From Caecitellus pseudoparvulus (lineage: Eukaryota > Bigyra: Bicosoecida): 30,179 bases of DNA. How positions within the stretch are numbered: position 1 is the stretch's first letter; each line of letters opens with the position of its first letter. The stretch spans positions 1 to 30,179 of the forward strand of contig CBFFRQ010000141.1 in NCBI GenBank assembly GCA_965644315.1, written 5' to 3'. The translations under genes and the position numbers were made by a program. This document shows, one piece after another, positions 10,801 through 20,700 of the stretch. Under the pieces are notes generated by a model that was given only the letters and a program-made list of their open reading frames with translations, did no database searches and was not told the DNA's origin.

Positions 10801-12281
10801 CGCCACGCTCCCCTGCCGTCGCGCGCAGTGGGAGAAGCGAGAGGCGAAGCGCCAAGAGCTCATCAAGAAGTTGGGGGCTGAGGGCGCGACGGGGGATGAT
10901 GCCGCCGCTGCATCTGGCAAGGATGACGCCATGGTCTCCAACCCCCTGCGCGTGGCAGGCTCAAACGCAACTCCAGGGGGCGATGAGTTCTCCAGCAGCC
11001 CGGCAGAATCCGCTAAGGATGGCTCCAAGGCTGGCGAAGGTGCAAAGGCCAAGGCAGACGGCAAGGGGAAGAAGAACCTGCATCCCTCGCCCTGAGCTGC
11101 CGCCCACAGTGGAGGGGTCCAAGAACTTGGCGTACGCCTCGGCGGTCGTGCTCGTTTTCCTTGTGTACAACCGAGTCTTCCGTGAGCTGGTGTCTGCCTT
11201 CCACGAGTATCAGTACCCCGTGGAGGGACATCCCCGTCTCGCCGCTGACCTGACCGTCCTTGCCGACTCCCCAGAGCACCTGTTCTGGCGAGTCATTGCT
11301 GGCATCCTGCTGGCTGTGTACGCCGTGGGCCTGCCAATCGGCACGCTCATCCTGCTGTACCGCAACCGCGAGCACCTGTGGCCCACTGCCGAGGGCCTGG
11401 CTCTCGAAGATCGCCTGAAGCGTGGCGTGCTGGATGGCAAGGCTTCCTCTGCCAAGAAGCCTCGCCGCCAAAGCCAGGCCTTCCGTGAGGCAGTGAAGAT
11501 CCAAGGCAAGATGGAGCGCTCAGACCAAGCCAAGCTGAGCGCCCTGCTTGCCCAGCACCAAGTCTTCCACCGCTTCTCATTCCTGTACGATGGCTACCGC
11601 CATGACCTGTACTGGTGGGAAACCCTCGTTGTTGTGCGCAAGATCCTGGTGGTGCTCGTGTCTGCCACCATCACGGACGGCCACACGCAGATGTTCGCTG
11701 CAGCGGGCATCATCACCGTCGCCCTCGCACTGCAACTCTCTGTGCAGCCCTACCTGATCCCGGCGCTGAATGCCCTGGAGACACTGTCTCTCGTGTCCAC
11801 GCTCATCCTCATGCTGGGCTCGCTGCTCTTCTGGCAGGTGGGGTCTGAGCCTGGTCCTGCCACCGCTCTGACTGCAGTGCTGTTCGTCGTCCTCATCGTG
11901 ACTCTCATCATTTTCCTGTACGGCATGGGTGGCAACGCCTCCAAGTCCCGCCTTCGTAAGGCCATTGGCGAGAAGCACTTCAAGACTTGCACCCGCTGCA
12001 TCAAGCGCAGCTGCAAGAACAAGCGCTCTCCAGCCGAGATCCGTGCGGAGATGCTGGCTGACGAAGCCCAGTATGAAGCTGCTCTGCAGGGCTCCAGCAA
12101 CCCCATGGCGAAGAAGGCAGCTGCAGCCGAGAGCAAACAGGCTTTCGCGTCGTCTGGCATCGGCACCGATGGCGGCGGCATGATGACATCTCCTCTGGCT
12201 GGTCGGCCGCTCGCTGGGCTTGGCCGCCAGCGCGACGAAGTGAAGACGCGCACGACGTTCGAGCCCAAGGAAACCACTTGA
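7862..12281 (+). CDS. Large multi-pass membrane protein with Cys-rich (GCC2/GCC3-like) ectodomain, TRP-like layout
   Basis: Two exons, 7862-11039 and 11110-12281, joined by a 70-nt phase-1 intron, give 1449 residues. The 5' end is incomplete: 7862 follows a good acceptor (CCTTCACAG) and no signal peptide is present, so upstream exon(s) are missing. The layout is as follows. A beta-rich, Ser/Thr/Val-rich ectodomain (7862-9390) comes first. A Leu-Pro-Ala-Asn-Cys junction (about 9396) and a Cys-rich zone follow (9400-9480 and 9825-9960, with CxxC pairs typical of ephrin-receptor-like GCC2/GCC3 repeats). An EGF-like Cys cluster lies at 10365-10455. About eight hydrophobic segments follow: two in exon 1 (10455-10520, 10740-10800) and six in exon 2 (from about 11125, 11283, 11600, 11690, 11773 and 11850). 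Large families with this layout occur in algae and stramenopiles and are usually annotated as TRP-like or receptor-like; ligand and ion are unknown. The giant minus-strand gene 14745-23933 is a relative. Confidence 0.75.
11040..11109 (+). other. 70-nt GT-AG intron in the membrane-protein gene
   Basis: The first frame would end at a TGA at 11093-11095 just after a charged Lys/Ala-rich cytoplasmic stretch, while the next frame begins a hydrophobic helix. Removing 11040-11109 (GTGCAAAG ... CCCACAG) joins them in phase 1, making a Val codon at the junction. This restores the expected series of membrane segments. The case for an intron rather than a sequencing frameshift is the consensus ends and the length, which is close to the other introns seen here (52, 63 and 74 nt). 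Confidence 0.8.
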
Positions 12282-12590
12282 GTGTGGCCGCGCCACATTG
12301 ATGCGCGATTGTGTTCAGTTGCTGTCCAAATGCACCCTCCGTGCCAAGAGTGTGCGAGCCACGTCCTAGTCTTTGCGTGGCAGGCAAAAGCCCCCCACCT
12401 GACACTTTGAACTCCACCGCGCGCTCACCAAGCGGCGACGGCAGTGGCCACCAGCAGAAAGACATCGCAAACTATTGTTTCATTAAGCCAGGCTTGCTTC
12501 AGACGGCCCGGCTCGCGGGGCTTTGGGGCTCCCCGCTTCAAAGCCGACCGCCGATGCACACGCGAAACGCTGAAACGCAGCTGCCGCATC
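12282..12590. other. Intergenic spacer with no gene seen
   Basis: About 300 bp between the stop of the membrane-protein gene and the helicase start. It should hold the 3' untranslated region of the former and the promoter of the latter. A frame is open upstream of the helicase ATG from about 12444, but it lacks helicase-like sequence, and the ATG at 12591 is the better start. No repeats, RNA genes or clear polyadenylation motif are evident. Confidence 0.4.
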
Positions 12591-13301
12591 ATGGCTGCAC
12601 AGCTCCAACGGGCAGGAGAGCTGGAGGCATTGTTGCCCAAATTTGGATATTCATCGTGGCGGTCTGACGCCCAGCGTCAGGCGGTAGAAGCCGCTGCGTC
12701 TGGCAAGGATGCCATGGTGTGCCTGCCCACTGGAGGCGGCAAAACTCTTGTGTATGCTTTGCCTGGCCTCATGGCCGCCGTGGGCGTCACAGTGTGCCTA
12801 TCGCCTCTGATTGCCCTCATGGACGATCAAACAAGACGCCTCTCCGCCACTGGGAATGTTCCTGCCGCTGCTTGGCACAGCGAGATTGGCAAGCCCGCAG
12901 AACGTGCTCTCCTGGCTGACCTCGCGAGCGCAGCCCCGAAGACAAGAGTCGTCCTTTGCTCTCCAGAGCGCGCAATGTCGCACACTGGCATGCGGCTACT
13001 CACAGACCTTGCTGAACGGGGTCTTCTGCTGCGCCTTGTCGTGGATGAGGCACACTGCATAAACCAGTGGGGTCACGACTTCAGACCCTCATACTCCAAG
13101 CTAGTGGGGCTGCGCAGCAGCTTGCCTGGAGTGCCCCTGCTCGCACTGACAGCCACAGCCACCCCTTATGTTCTCCAGGCTGTTTGTCAGCAGCTGGGCA
13201 TGACGCTCCCCCCGCCTGCTCCCACTTTGCCTCCGCCCGAAGCTGCCATTGTCCTTCGCGCCCCTGTGGATCGGCCTGAATTGCGGTACACCGTGGCGTA
13301 G
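12591..13301 (+). CDS. RecQ-like DEAH helicase, first RecA domain only (truncated)
   Basis: A 236-residue frame with unmistakable RecQ-family motifs. Motif 0 (Phe-Gly-Tyr ... Arg ... Gln, residues 18-30) is followed by Walker A 'LPTGGGKT' (45-52) and motif Ia '[11 protein letters not shown]' (70-80). Motif II '[15 protein letters not shown]' (152-166) includes the RecQ aromatic-rich loop, and motif III 'ALTATAT' (185-191) follows. The frame stops just after a 'DRPELRY' segment, which in RecQ proteins links the first and second RecA domains. The second domain (motifs IV-VI with the arginine finger), the zinc-binding/winged-helix region and HRDC are absent, and only about 185 bp separate this stop from the next gene's ATG. 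Without the second domain the protein could bind ATP but should not unwind DNA. It may be a pseudogene remnant, a regulatory fragment, or a mis-assembled locus. Confidence 0.75.
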   Translation: MAAQLQRAGELEALLPKFGYSSWRSDAQRQAVEAAASGKDAMVCLPTGGGKTLVYALPGLMAAVGVTVCLSPLIALMDDQTRRLSATGNVPAAAWHSEIGKPAERALLADLASAAPKTRVVLCSPERAMSHTGMRLLTDLAERGLLLRLVVDEAHCINQWGHDFRPSYSKLVGLRSSLPGVPLLALTATATPYVLQAVCQQLGMTLPPPAPTLPPPEAAIVLRAPVDRPELRYTVA

Positions 13302-13327
13302 GGGGAGACGCACTTTACAGGCTGCCA

Positions 13328-13364
13328 TTCAAGGGTACAGTTACTCGTTTCTATCACCCTTGAA
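13328..13364. repeat. Inverted repeat (9-bp arms, 19-nt loop)
   Basis: TTCAAGGGT at 13328-13336 is the exact reverse complement of ACCCTTGAA at 13356-13364. It sits 27 bp after the truncated helicase stop and about 120 bp before the next start. It could be a transcript hairpin or a palindromic factor site. A 9-bp pair at this spacing can also arise by chance. Confidence 0.5.
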
Positions 13365-13486
13365 GCTTTGAGCCTCCCGACACCGCCGAGGGTTGACGGC
13401 AAAGCAGATTTTGTCAGTGCAAAGCGGACACGCCAGCCCTTTGGGTCTGGGCGGTGCGCTACCCTTACTTCGTCACGGCGGCAGCC

Positions 13487-14526
13487 ATGGCTACGGCTGA
13501 GATAAAGACCGCCCATGCATTGCCTGTACTCGCTGTGGGTGATGCATCGGCCTTGACGCGGCAGTTCCCAGCGTCGCTTGCCCTGGCGACGCTGGGCGCC
13601 TTTGTCGAGGTGGGGCCTGGCACAACCGGCACGGCCCTCTTGGAGCAAGCCAGCGCTGACGTGCTGCAGCACTGCTCCACGCCCATTGCAGGAGAAGGCA
13701 GGCCTTCCGTCATTCGGGATCTTCTGAACGCCGCCTCGCCAGGTGACGCGGTGTACAGCAGCGGTGCGGGCCTGCCCTCGGCGCAAGCCGTTGCCAAGTG
13801 CCGCGCGGCGAAGCAGCTCACTGCGCTGCACTCGCTCCCCTTTGACAAGCTGGCTTCGTCTTATCTAGACTGGCTGACCCTGGGAACTCGGCCCGTGCCT
13901 GGGGAGGCGTGGGTGGTGGATGCTGGCCAGGCTGAAGTGACCCTGCGACTTGCGCAGCCTGCAGCGCTGACACGTGTTGGGCTGCTGCTCCCTACCAAGT
14001 ACCAGATACACGAAGAATCACAGTGCATGCCCTTCTCCGTGACCTTGCAGTGTGTCGACGGTAACAGGCCTGTTCCGTATGCGAGTGGCACCCTCATTGC
14101 TGACCCTGAGGCAGGTGAAGCGTGGGTGGACGTGGAGGCGGCATCCCAGTGCATGCGCTTCAAAGCGACGTTTTTCACCAACCAGCAGCGCATTTATGTG
14201 TACAGGTTTGTCTTGCAGGCTTGGCCGGCCTCCTCAGCCAGCCCGAATGCACAGTTCCCGCCCAGCGGGCCAACATTCGGAGTGACGGTCAGCGTTGGTG
14301 ATCGTGCATTGTCACCGCTCGTCACATTCACAAAGAGGCTCCCACTTCACTTCACACCACATCACTCACAGGCTTCAAACAGTTGTTTGGTTGCGCAGCA
14401 TCTGCCATTTCAGCGCTCGATTCCACAGCCATGGCTTGCGGAATTCTACCCTACGAACTCAAGCTGCACCGGCCCAATGCACAGTGCAGCACAACACCAA
14501 CTTGGGCAGTCAGACTGCATGATTGA
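13487..14526 (+). CDS. Unknown protein with a predicted galactose-binding-like (SUN/discoidin-like) domain
   Basis: Two exons, 13487-14297 and 14372-14526, joined across a 74-nt phase-1 intron (donor GGTGATC, acceptor CTCACAG), give 321 residues ending at TGA. The start ATG has a strong context (GCAGCCATGGCT). Residues about 123-246 look like a jelly-roll beta-sandwich. A 'GEAWVVDAG' strand near 139 is followed by alternating strands, a 'MPFSVTL' strand near 181, and a closing 'YVYRFVLQAW' strand near 237-246. The last recalls the Tyr-Arg-Phe end of SUN domains and the terminal strands of F5/8C or APC10-like folds. There is no membrane segment or coiled coil, both of which a true LINC-complex SUN protein should have. 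Residues 1-120 match nothing I know. The second exon adds about 50 residues with four Cys. The domain assignment is from pattern only; a new family is possible. Confidence 0.55.
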
Positions 14527-14744
14527 CACCTGCTGCTGCATCTTGGATATCTGGCCGGCAGAGCAGGCGTTCTGCAATGAACGTCGGCTGCAGATTGCTG
14601 CTGCGGAAATCGACTCGGCTGGGGCAAGCACTCCTGCTTGGCCTCGCTTGGCTTCCACAGGCCTCCTGAGGCACGGACAGCCCCAACGCATTCCCGCCGC
14701 ACTCGAAGCGTCTGGACAGGCATCACCTTGCCGTTTCCTCAGGG

Positions 14745-17700
14745 CTACAATAGCAGGCGAGGCTTCCCTCTACCCTTGGACCGGCTGCGAGACTTGCCCC
14801 GTGACCGGGCGGCAGCTTGTGGGACGAACTGTCCAAGCCCCTGATGAGCCCGCCGGGCATCCCCCGGAGCCACCTTTGCATCTGCTGGTGCCTTACTTTC
14901 ACCCCTCCCTTGTTGTGCTTGCTTGCGAGCAGCAAGCACTTTTTCGCGGGCATCCTGGGCTGTACCTCGCATCAGGCGCATTGTGTTCGCTTTGTCCCCC
15001 GTCGTCACGCGGGTGGTAACTTTGATGTCACTTGTGGCCTGCTTGAGAGTGTCCAAGTAGGCACTATTGCCATCGCCGTCACCCTGCCGCTTGGCGCTGC
15101 GCAGGGGCGAGAACATCATGAACGCACCAGCACTCTCCGGCTCTTTTTTTGTTGGCTCGTGGCTTTGCCGACCCGCAAGCAGCGCAGCCAGCATCAGATC
15201 ACGCTTAATGTCTGGTTCCTCAGCGTCCATCAAAGCTGCTGGTGGGTGCTGGATGGAGCCCAAACCAGGGGATTGCACGCCGCCGTTCCCCGCCAGGGTG
15301 CTTGCAGGCGCTGCTTGGCCGTGCGCACCGTGGCCGGGCACAGCACTGGTCAGCACCCGTGTGCTGCGGGGTCCAGTGGTGAGTTGCGGAGCTGCTTCGC
15401 CTCTAAGGCCATGGGGGCCCCTTGCCGCAGACCGCTGGAGTGTTTGCAGCGGCATGGTCGGGATCACTAGCTCTTGACTGTTTCCAGCCCTGAGCAGCAT
15501 TGGGTGAAGTGCATGGCGATTGCGTTTCACCCAAGCTGCAGTGCTGAGCGGATCAGCACTGCTTCTATGGCTTTGCGGGGTGCGCGCGTACTCCAGGCCT
15601 TTTTGCATGGCTGCAGCATGCTGCGCAGGCGATGAAGGCACGTGCCGACCGCCAGAGTTTGCACTTGTCCCTGAGGCGGCCCCTGGGCCTTGCTTGGGCC
15701 GAACAGCAATGGTAGCGTCGGGGTTGAGGACTCTGCGCAAGGCAGACGTGTCTGGCTTGCGCAACAGCTTGTCCAGACCCTCCTGGATTGTCTCTTTGGC
15801 TCGGGCCAGGCCGGAGTACGCCCACCGACACATGCGTTCAAGCCAGAGCGCAGGGAGCATGAGCCAGAGGCAAACTGATATGGGCACCCAAAGTTGTGCC
15901 CACAGTACCCATGCGATGGAGGTTAACGTCAGTTGAGAAGGCACTGCCTCATCCTCGTGGGGAATATCAAACGCGGCAGCTGTTCGCGCGCCGCCCCCCT
16001 CTGCTCGAACAGTCCACAAGTACAGCAGAATACGAAGCGACACTTGACCCAGCGCAGATGCCAAGACCAGGCCTGTAGTCAATGAGCGGGTCAGCGTCAC
16101 CAGTTGCAGGCGCTTCACAACTGCACGTTGGCGGAGTGCACTGCGACGGTGCGCTGCCGTCGCTCCAGCAGGCAGGACCACAACATGAGAGAATTTGGAC
16201 CTTTGGTCAATGTGCTGGAACATATTGAAGGGGCGGAAGTATGCGTAGGAGCACACAAACGCACAAAGAAGTGCGCACATGATGAACATGCGAGGCACAA
16301 TGCTGGGCAACAAGACCGGCAAAAGGGCACAGAAGCAGACGAGCAGGTGCCACACTGCATGCCACCACCACAGAAGGGGCCTGCTCCACCCCCACAAGAA
16401 TCCGTGTTCCCGCCAAGCATGCTGCCGCCCTCGCACAACACCACCGCCAGCCTGCGCAACGGTGGCCATCACTCCCTGTACCTTGAAGTGCCTTGACGAT
16501 GCGGCACTGCTCGTGGCGTACGCACGAGACAGGGCTGCGACTGGGCCCACGGCGACAAGCCCGATGATGACAATGGAGCAAATTCGTAGCAACCACCGCT
16601 GTGCCGGCCCTGTGTGGGTGAAACCAATCCGCAGAACCCAGTCCCCCTTCAAAGTTTCTACCTCCGGGAACGCAGACGCGGCAGTGGCAAGAATAAGACT
16701 CGGCCCGGCTGCCCAAGATAGCATGACCAGTGCTCGGTGGAGGGCGTGCCACACCCGCTGCAGCGTCTGTGCCTGCTCGTCCACAACTCGCGCCCAAACA
16801 GACATGATACTCGCGATGAGTGCAGCTGCCAGCGCGAAGCCAGCGCCTGCAAGGGGAAGCCACAAAGATGCAGTGCCATCTCGCTTCATCAAACAAGCTG
16901 CATCAAAGGTTGCAGGCGAGAAGACGCTGGGAAGTCCAAGCATGGCATCAGTGAGAGATGTTGCGCCTTCCCCGCCTCCCCTTACAGCGTTCAACACGAA
17001 GCAAAGCTGCAAGTGCAGCAGCAGCATCCAGGCTGCGAAGGGGCGCAGAGTAGGGTCGACCCTAAAGCGCACCGCCTCCTCGAGGGCTGTAACCCCGCGC
17101 TTGATGCTCATTGTTGCCAACTGTACAGCATCTGAAGCGATGCTGTGTGCTGCTGTCACTGCAAGAGCGGCTCCCGACTCCATGTGCACCAGCCTGACGC
17201 CCAGCAGCTGCATGGAGGGAGCCGTGCGCCAGCTGATCCCAAACACCGAGTACAGCGCCAAGCCCAAGATCCCAGCAACAATCACAGCTGCTACTGCGTT
17301 TGCAAAAGGCCGACAACGTGCGCAGAGGCCTGCGACACCATGCGACGCCGGGAAGTGTCGCCAGCCGCTCACGCAGCGCGAGCACAGGCCCAGCCGAGGC
17401 TCGTGCCCGGGCGCACATTCAGTGTTGGTCATCTTTGCACTGCACCTGCCCAGTGAAGGTGATTGATCAGTTGCGCTCCGGCAAGCCAGAACGTTGTAAC
17501 AAGTTTTGGCGCTGAACGAGCCGATGGAGCCAGAGTGGAATCGGTAGCCCGTCACAACACGCCCGTGTCCTTGCCGGCACTCCACGCCCTCGCCACATGG
17601 TACACACTGGGCAGCACCACATAGTGATGAAGTTCCACTGGGGCAAACTTCACAGACACCAGGGTCGAGCACCCCGCGAAGCGTGGACGTTTGAGAGAAG

Positions 17701-20700
17701 CTGCCTGAAGGGCACGGCTCACAGCGTAGAGTTGCCGAAGAAGCCGCAGCCAGCGCTTGTGTTGAGTTTCGAGCATGCCCAGGCGCACACTCACAAGTGA
17801 GTCCTCCGTTGCCATGTGTTGCTCCCTGCCTCGAGCAGTTTGCTGGCAGAACCTGCAATGTCAGGGGCTCCGAGAGAGCGCTGCAAAGCCCACCGTCGTC
17901 GCCTTGAGCACTTGCATCACCCCACCACCATGAGTTGTGAAGGTTGCTTGTTGGTGCAGGTGGCTGTCTTGGGTACAAGACAACAGCTAGGCTCCTATTG
18001 CCTACAGCTCGCACTTTCAAGTCGACGGAAACGTGCCCCTCAGGTGTCCCACCAGTAACGATGGGGAGACGGCCCACCCCTGCTCCGCACAGGGGACCCG
18101 ACAACTCTCGCCTGCCCTCACCCACAGCCACAACATCGAGCACACTATCCGCCAGAATGCTCTGAGGTGTCAGTGTTGTTCCACCCCAGTCTGCAATGTG
18201 TGCTGTGAGAACGGGCACCTGTGCTGGAAGCGGGAGCAGCGCTGGAGCATCGTCAAAGCTGACCGCGACCGCGGCTTGTGTCAGCGTGGAATGTTGAACT
18301 GAAGCAGCACCAGCGCGCACCGCCACTGTGACAGGAACAGTGATCTGTTCCTCTGTTGGCCCACCAGGGCTACTTGCAATGGCAAACACCACGTGGGCGT
18401 GTGCGGAGCCCTGTTTTGGGAGCCCGTCTCCAGCAACACTGATCTGCCACGATACATCCTGGCCAACGGGGACCATTCGCTCAGTAGACAGCGCTGTTGA
18501 GTTCTCGCCCGTCGTAAGCCAGCCGCCGTGAAGCACTCTGCGGTCCAGGTGCGGCTTGCTTGTTGCCAGCTGGCCCACGTCAACGCCTTCGAGAGTCCTT
18601 GCAGCTTGGTACACGATGCTGCTGCGGATGTACACAGCATTGCTGGCATGGTTTTGGAGCAGTATGTCCCCACGAGCACTGGGGCCACCATGTTCTGGTC
18701 GCCGAGTCAGCCCCCGCACATGCACCGAAGGTGGGCACGCGCTCACAGACCGTTGCAGCAGCTGAACTGGAACACGGCGAGGGTCAACGATTCCCGCTAG
18801 TTTTTCAGCAAGAATGTACGTGGACTGCAGTCCTGCCCCGAGGGAGGACCCATTGAAAGCTAGCGTTATCACATGAGATGTGAAAGGGGCAATGCTCGCA
18901 TGAACGCATCTGAAAGTCGTGTTGGTCTCAAGGCCAACATCAGGTGCGCATGCCACTGACAGACCCTGCAGGGCCACTTCCAGCCATTGCAAGTCTGTGG
19001 GCACCGCCACATGCACCGTCATGGAGACATGCCCCGGGTTTCCTAGGATGACGCTTTGGCTGGGCACGATGCCACCTGGTGCGGACTGCACCAGCACATG
19101 ACTAGGGCGAACGACTGGGGCCAAGGGCAGCACTGACACAACAACAGGCAGAGAGAGTCCAACTGGTTGGTCTAAGGTAACGTCCAGGGCAATCAAATCA
19201 AACGCATACAGCCCTGGAACGCGGGACGATAAGGGCGCCCAGCTTGCCACAAGCTCAACAGTATGTCTAGCAACTTGCTCCTGTCCTTCCACGCTGAGTA
19301 CAGTGGAGGAATTGAACGATAGGCTGGGGAAACCGAGCAAGCCCGTCTCGTGCTCGTTCACACAATCATGTACGGCCGAAGCTTGGATAGGGTAAACCCA
19401 ACAATCTGATGTTGCGGGCCCCGACATGGCGCTACCTGACCGCACAGAGAGCGTTGCCGACGCATTCCGTCCGTATAAGGTGACAGTCATTGTCGCTGTT
19501 GCAGTCCACTGCTCCAGAGTGACCCGTATGCCCCCTGGAGAGCCAAACCTTACATGCCAGAGTCGATCTTCAATCTCAAGGGGGACGACGGTTTGGCTCG
19601 GGGACGTTGTGGGTGTTGCACGTGCGGCGCTGCTTTGCGATGGGGAATTACTTGGAGGGGCACTGGCTGACTGTGAAGGACTCCTGCTGCTTGATGGCGT
19701 GCCGGTGGAGGTGGGGGTGCCTGTCCTGGACGGCGTGCCGGTGGAGGTGGGGGTGCCTGTCCTGGACGGCGTGCCGGTGGAGGTGGGGGTGCCTGTCCTG
19801 GACGGCGTGCCGGTGGAGGTGGGGGTGCCTGTCCTGGACGGCGTGCCGGTGGAGGTGGGGGTGCCTGTCCTGGACGGCGTGCCGGTGGAGGTGGGGGTGC
19901 CTGTCCTGGACGGCGTGCCGGTGGAGGTGGGGGTGCCCGATGTGGATGGGATTGATGTACCCGAAGGTGTTCCAGTGGGCGAGACAGACGACGTGGCCGA
20001 GCTCGTGGAGGTGGGCGAACGCGTGCTGGACGGTGTCACACCGCTGGATGGCACGGGTGTGCCGGTTGCAGCAGCAGTGGGCGAGCCCGATGCGGACGGC
20101 GTGCCGGTGGAGGTGGGGGTGCCTGTCCTGGACGGCGTGCCGGTGGAGGTGGGGGTGCCTGTCCTGGACGGCGTGCCGGTGGAGGTGGGGGTGCCCGTCC
20201 TGGACGGCGTGCCGGTGGAGATGGGGGTGCCTGTCCTGGACGGCGTGCCGGTGGAGGTGGGGGTGCCTGTCCTGGACGGCGTGCCGGTGGAGGTGGGGGT
20301 GCCTGTCCTGGACGGCGTGCCGGTGGAGGTGGGGGTGCCCGATGTGGATGGGATTGATGTACCCGAAGGTGTTCCAGTGGGCGAGACAGACGACGTGGCC
20401 GAGCTCGTGGAGGTGGGCGAACGCGTGCTGGACGGTGTCACACCGCTGGATGGCACGGGTGTGCCGGTTGCAGCAGCAGTGGGCGAGCCCGATGCGGACG
20501 GCGTGCCGGTGGAGGTGGGGGTGCCTGTCCTGGACGGCGTGCCGGTGGAGGTGGGGGTGCCTGTCCTGGACGGCGTGCCGGTGGAGGTGGGGGTGCCTGT
20601 CCTGGACGGCGTGCCGGTGGAGGTGGGGGTGCCTGTCCTGGACGGCGTGCCGGTGGAGGTGGGGGTGCCTGTCCTGGACGGCGTGCCGGTGGAGGTGGGG

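Noticed and set aside
11040-11109. Frameshift or programmed frameshift between the two halves of the plus-strand membrane protein
   Set aside because: A 70-nt GT-AG intron with consensus ends joins the frames exactly and is like other introns in the window.
13454-15019. A single 521-residue protein over this plus-strand frame
   Set aside because: The frame after 14297 loses protein-like character, while a 74-nt intron leads to a 51-residue coherent end at 14526. The remainder overlaps the end of the minus-strand gene.
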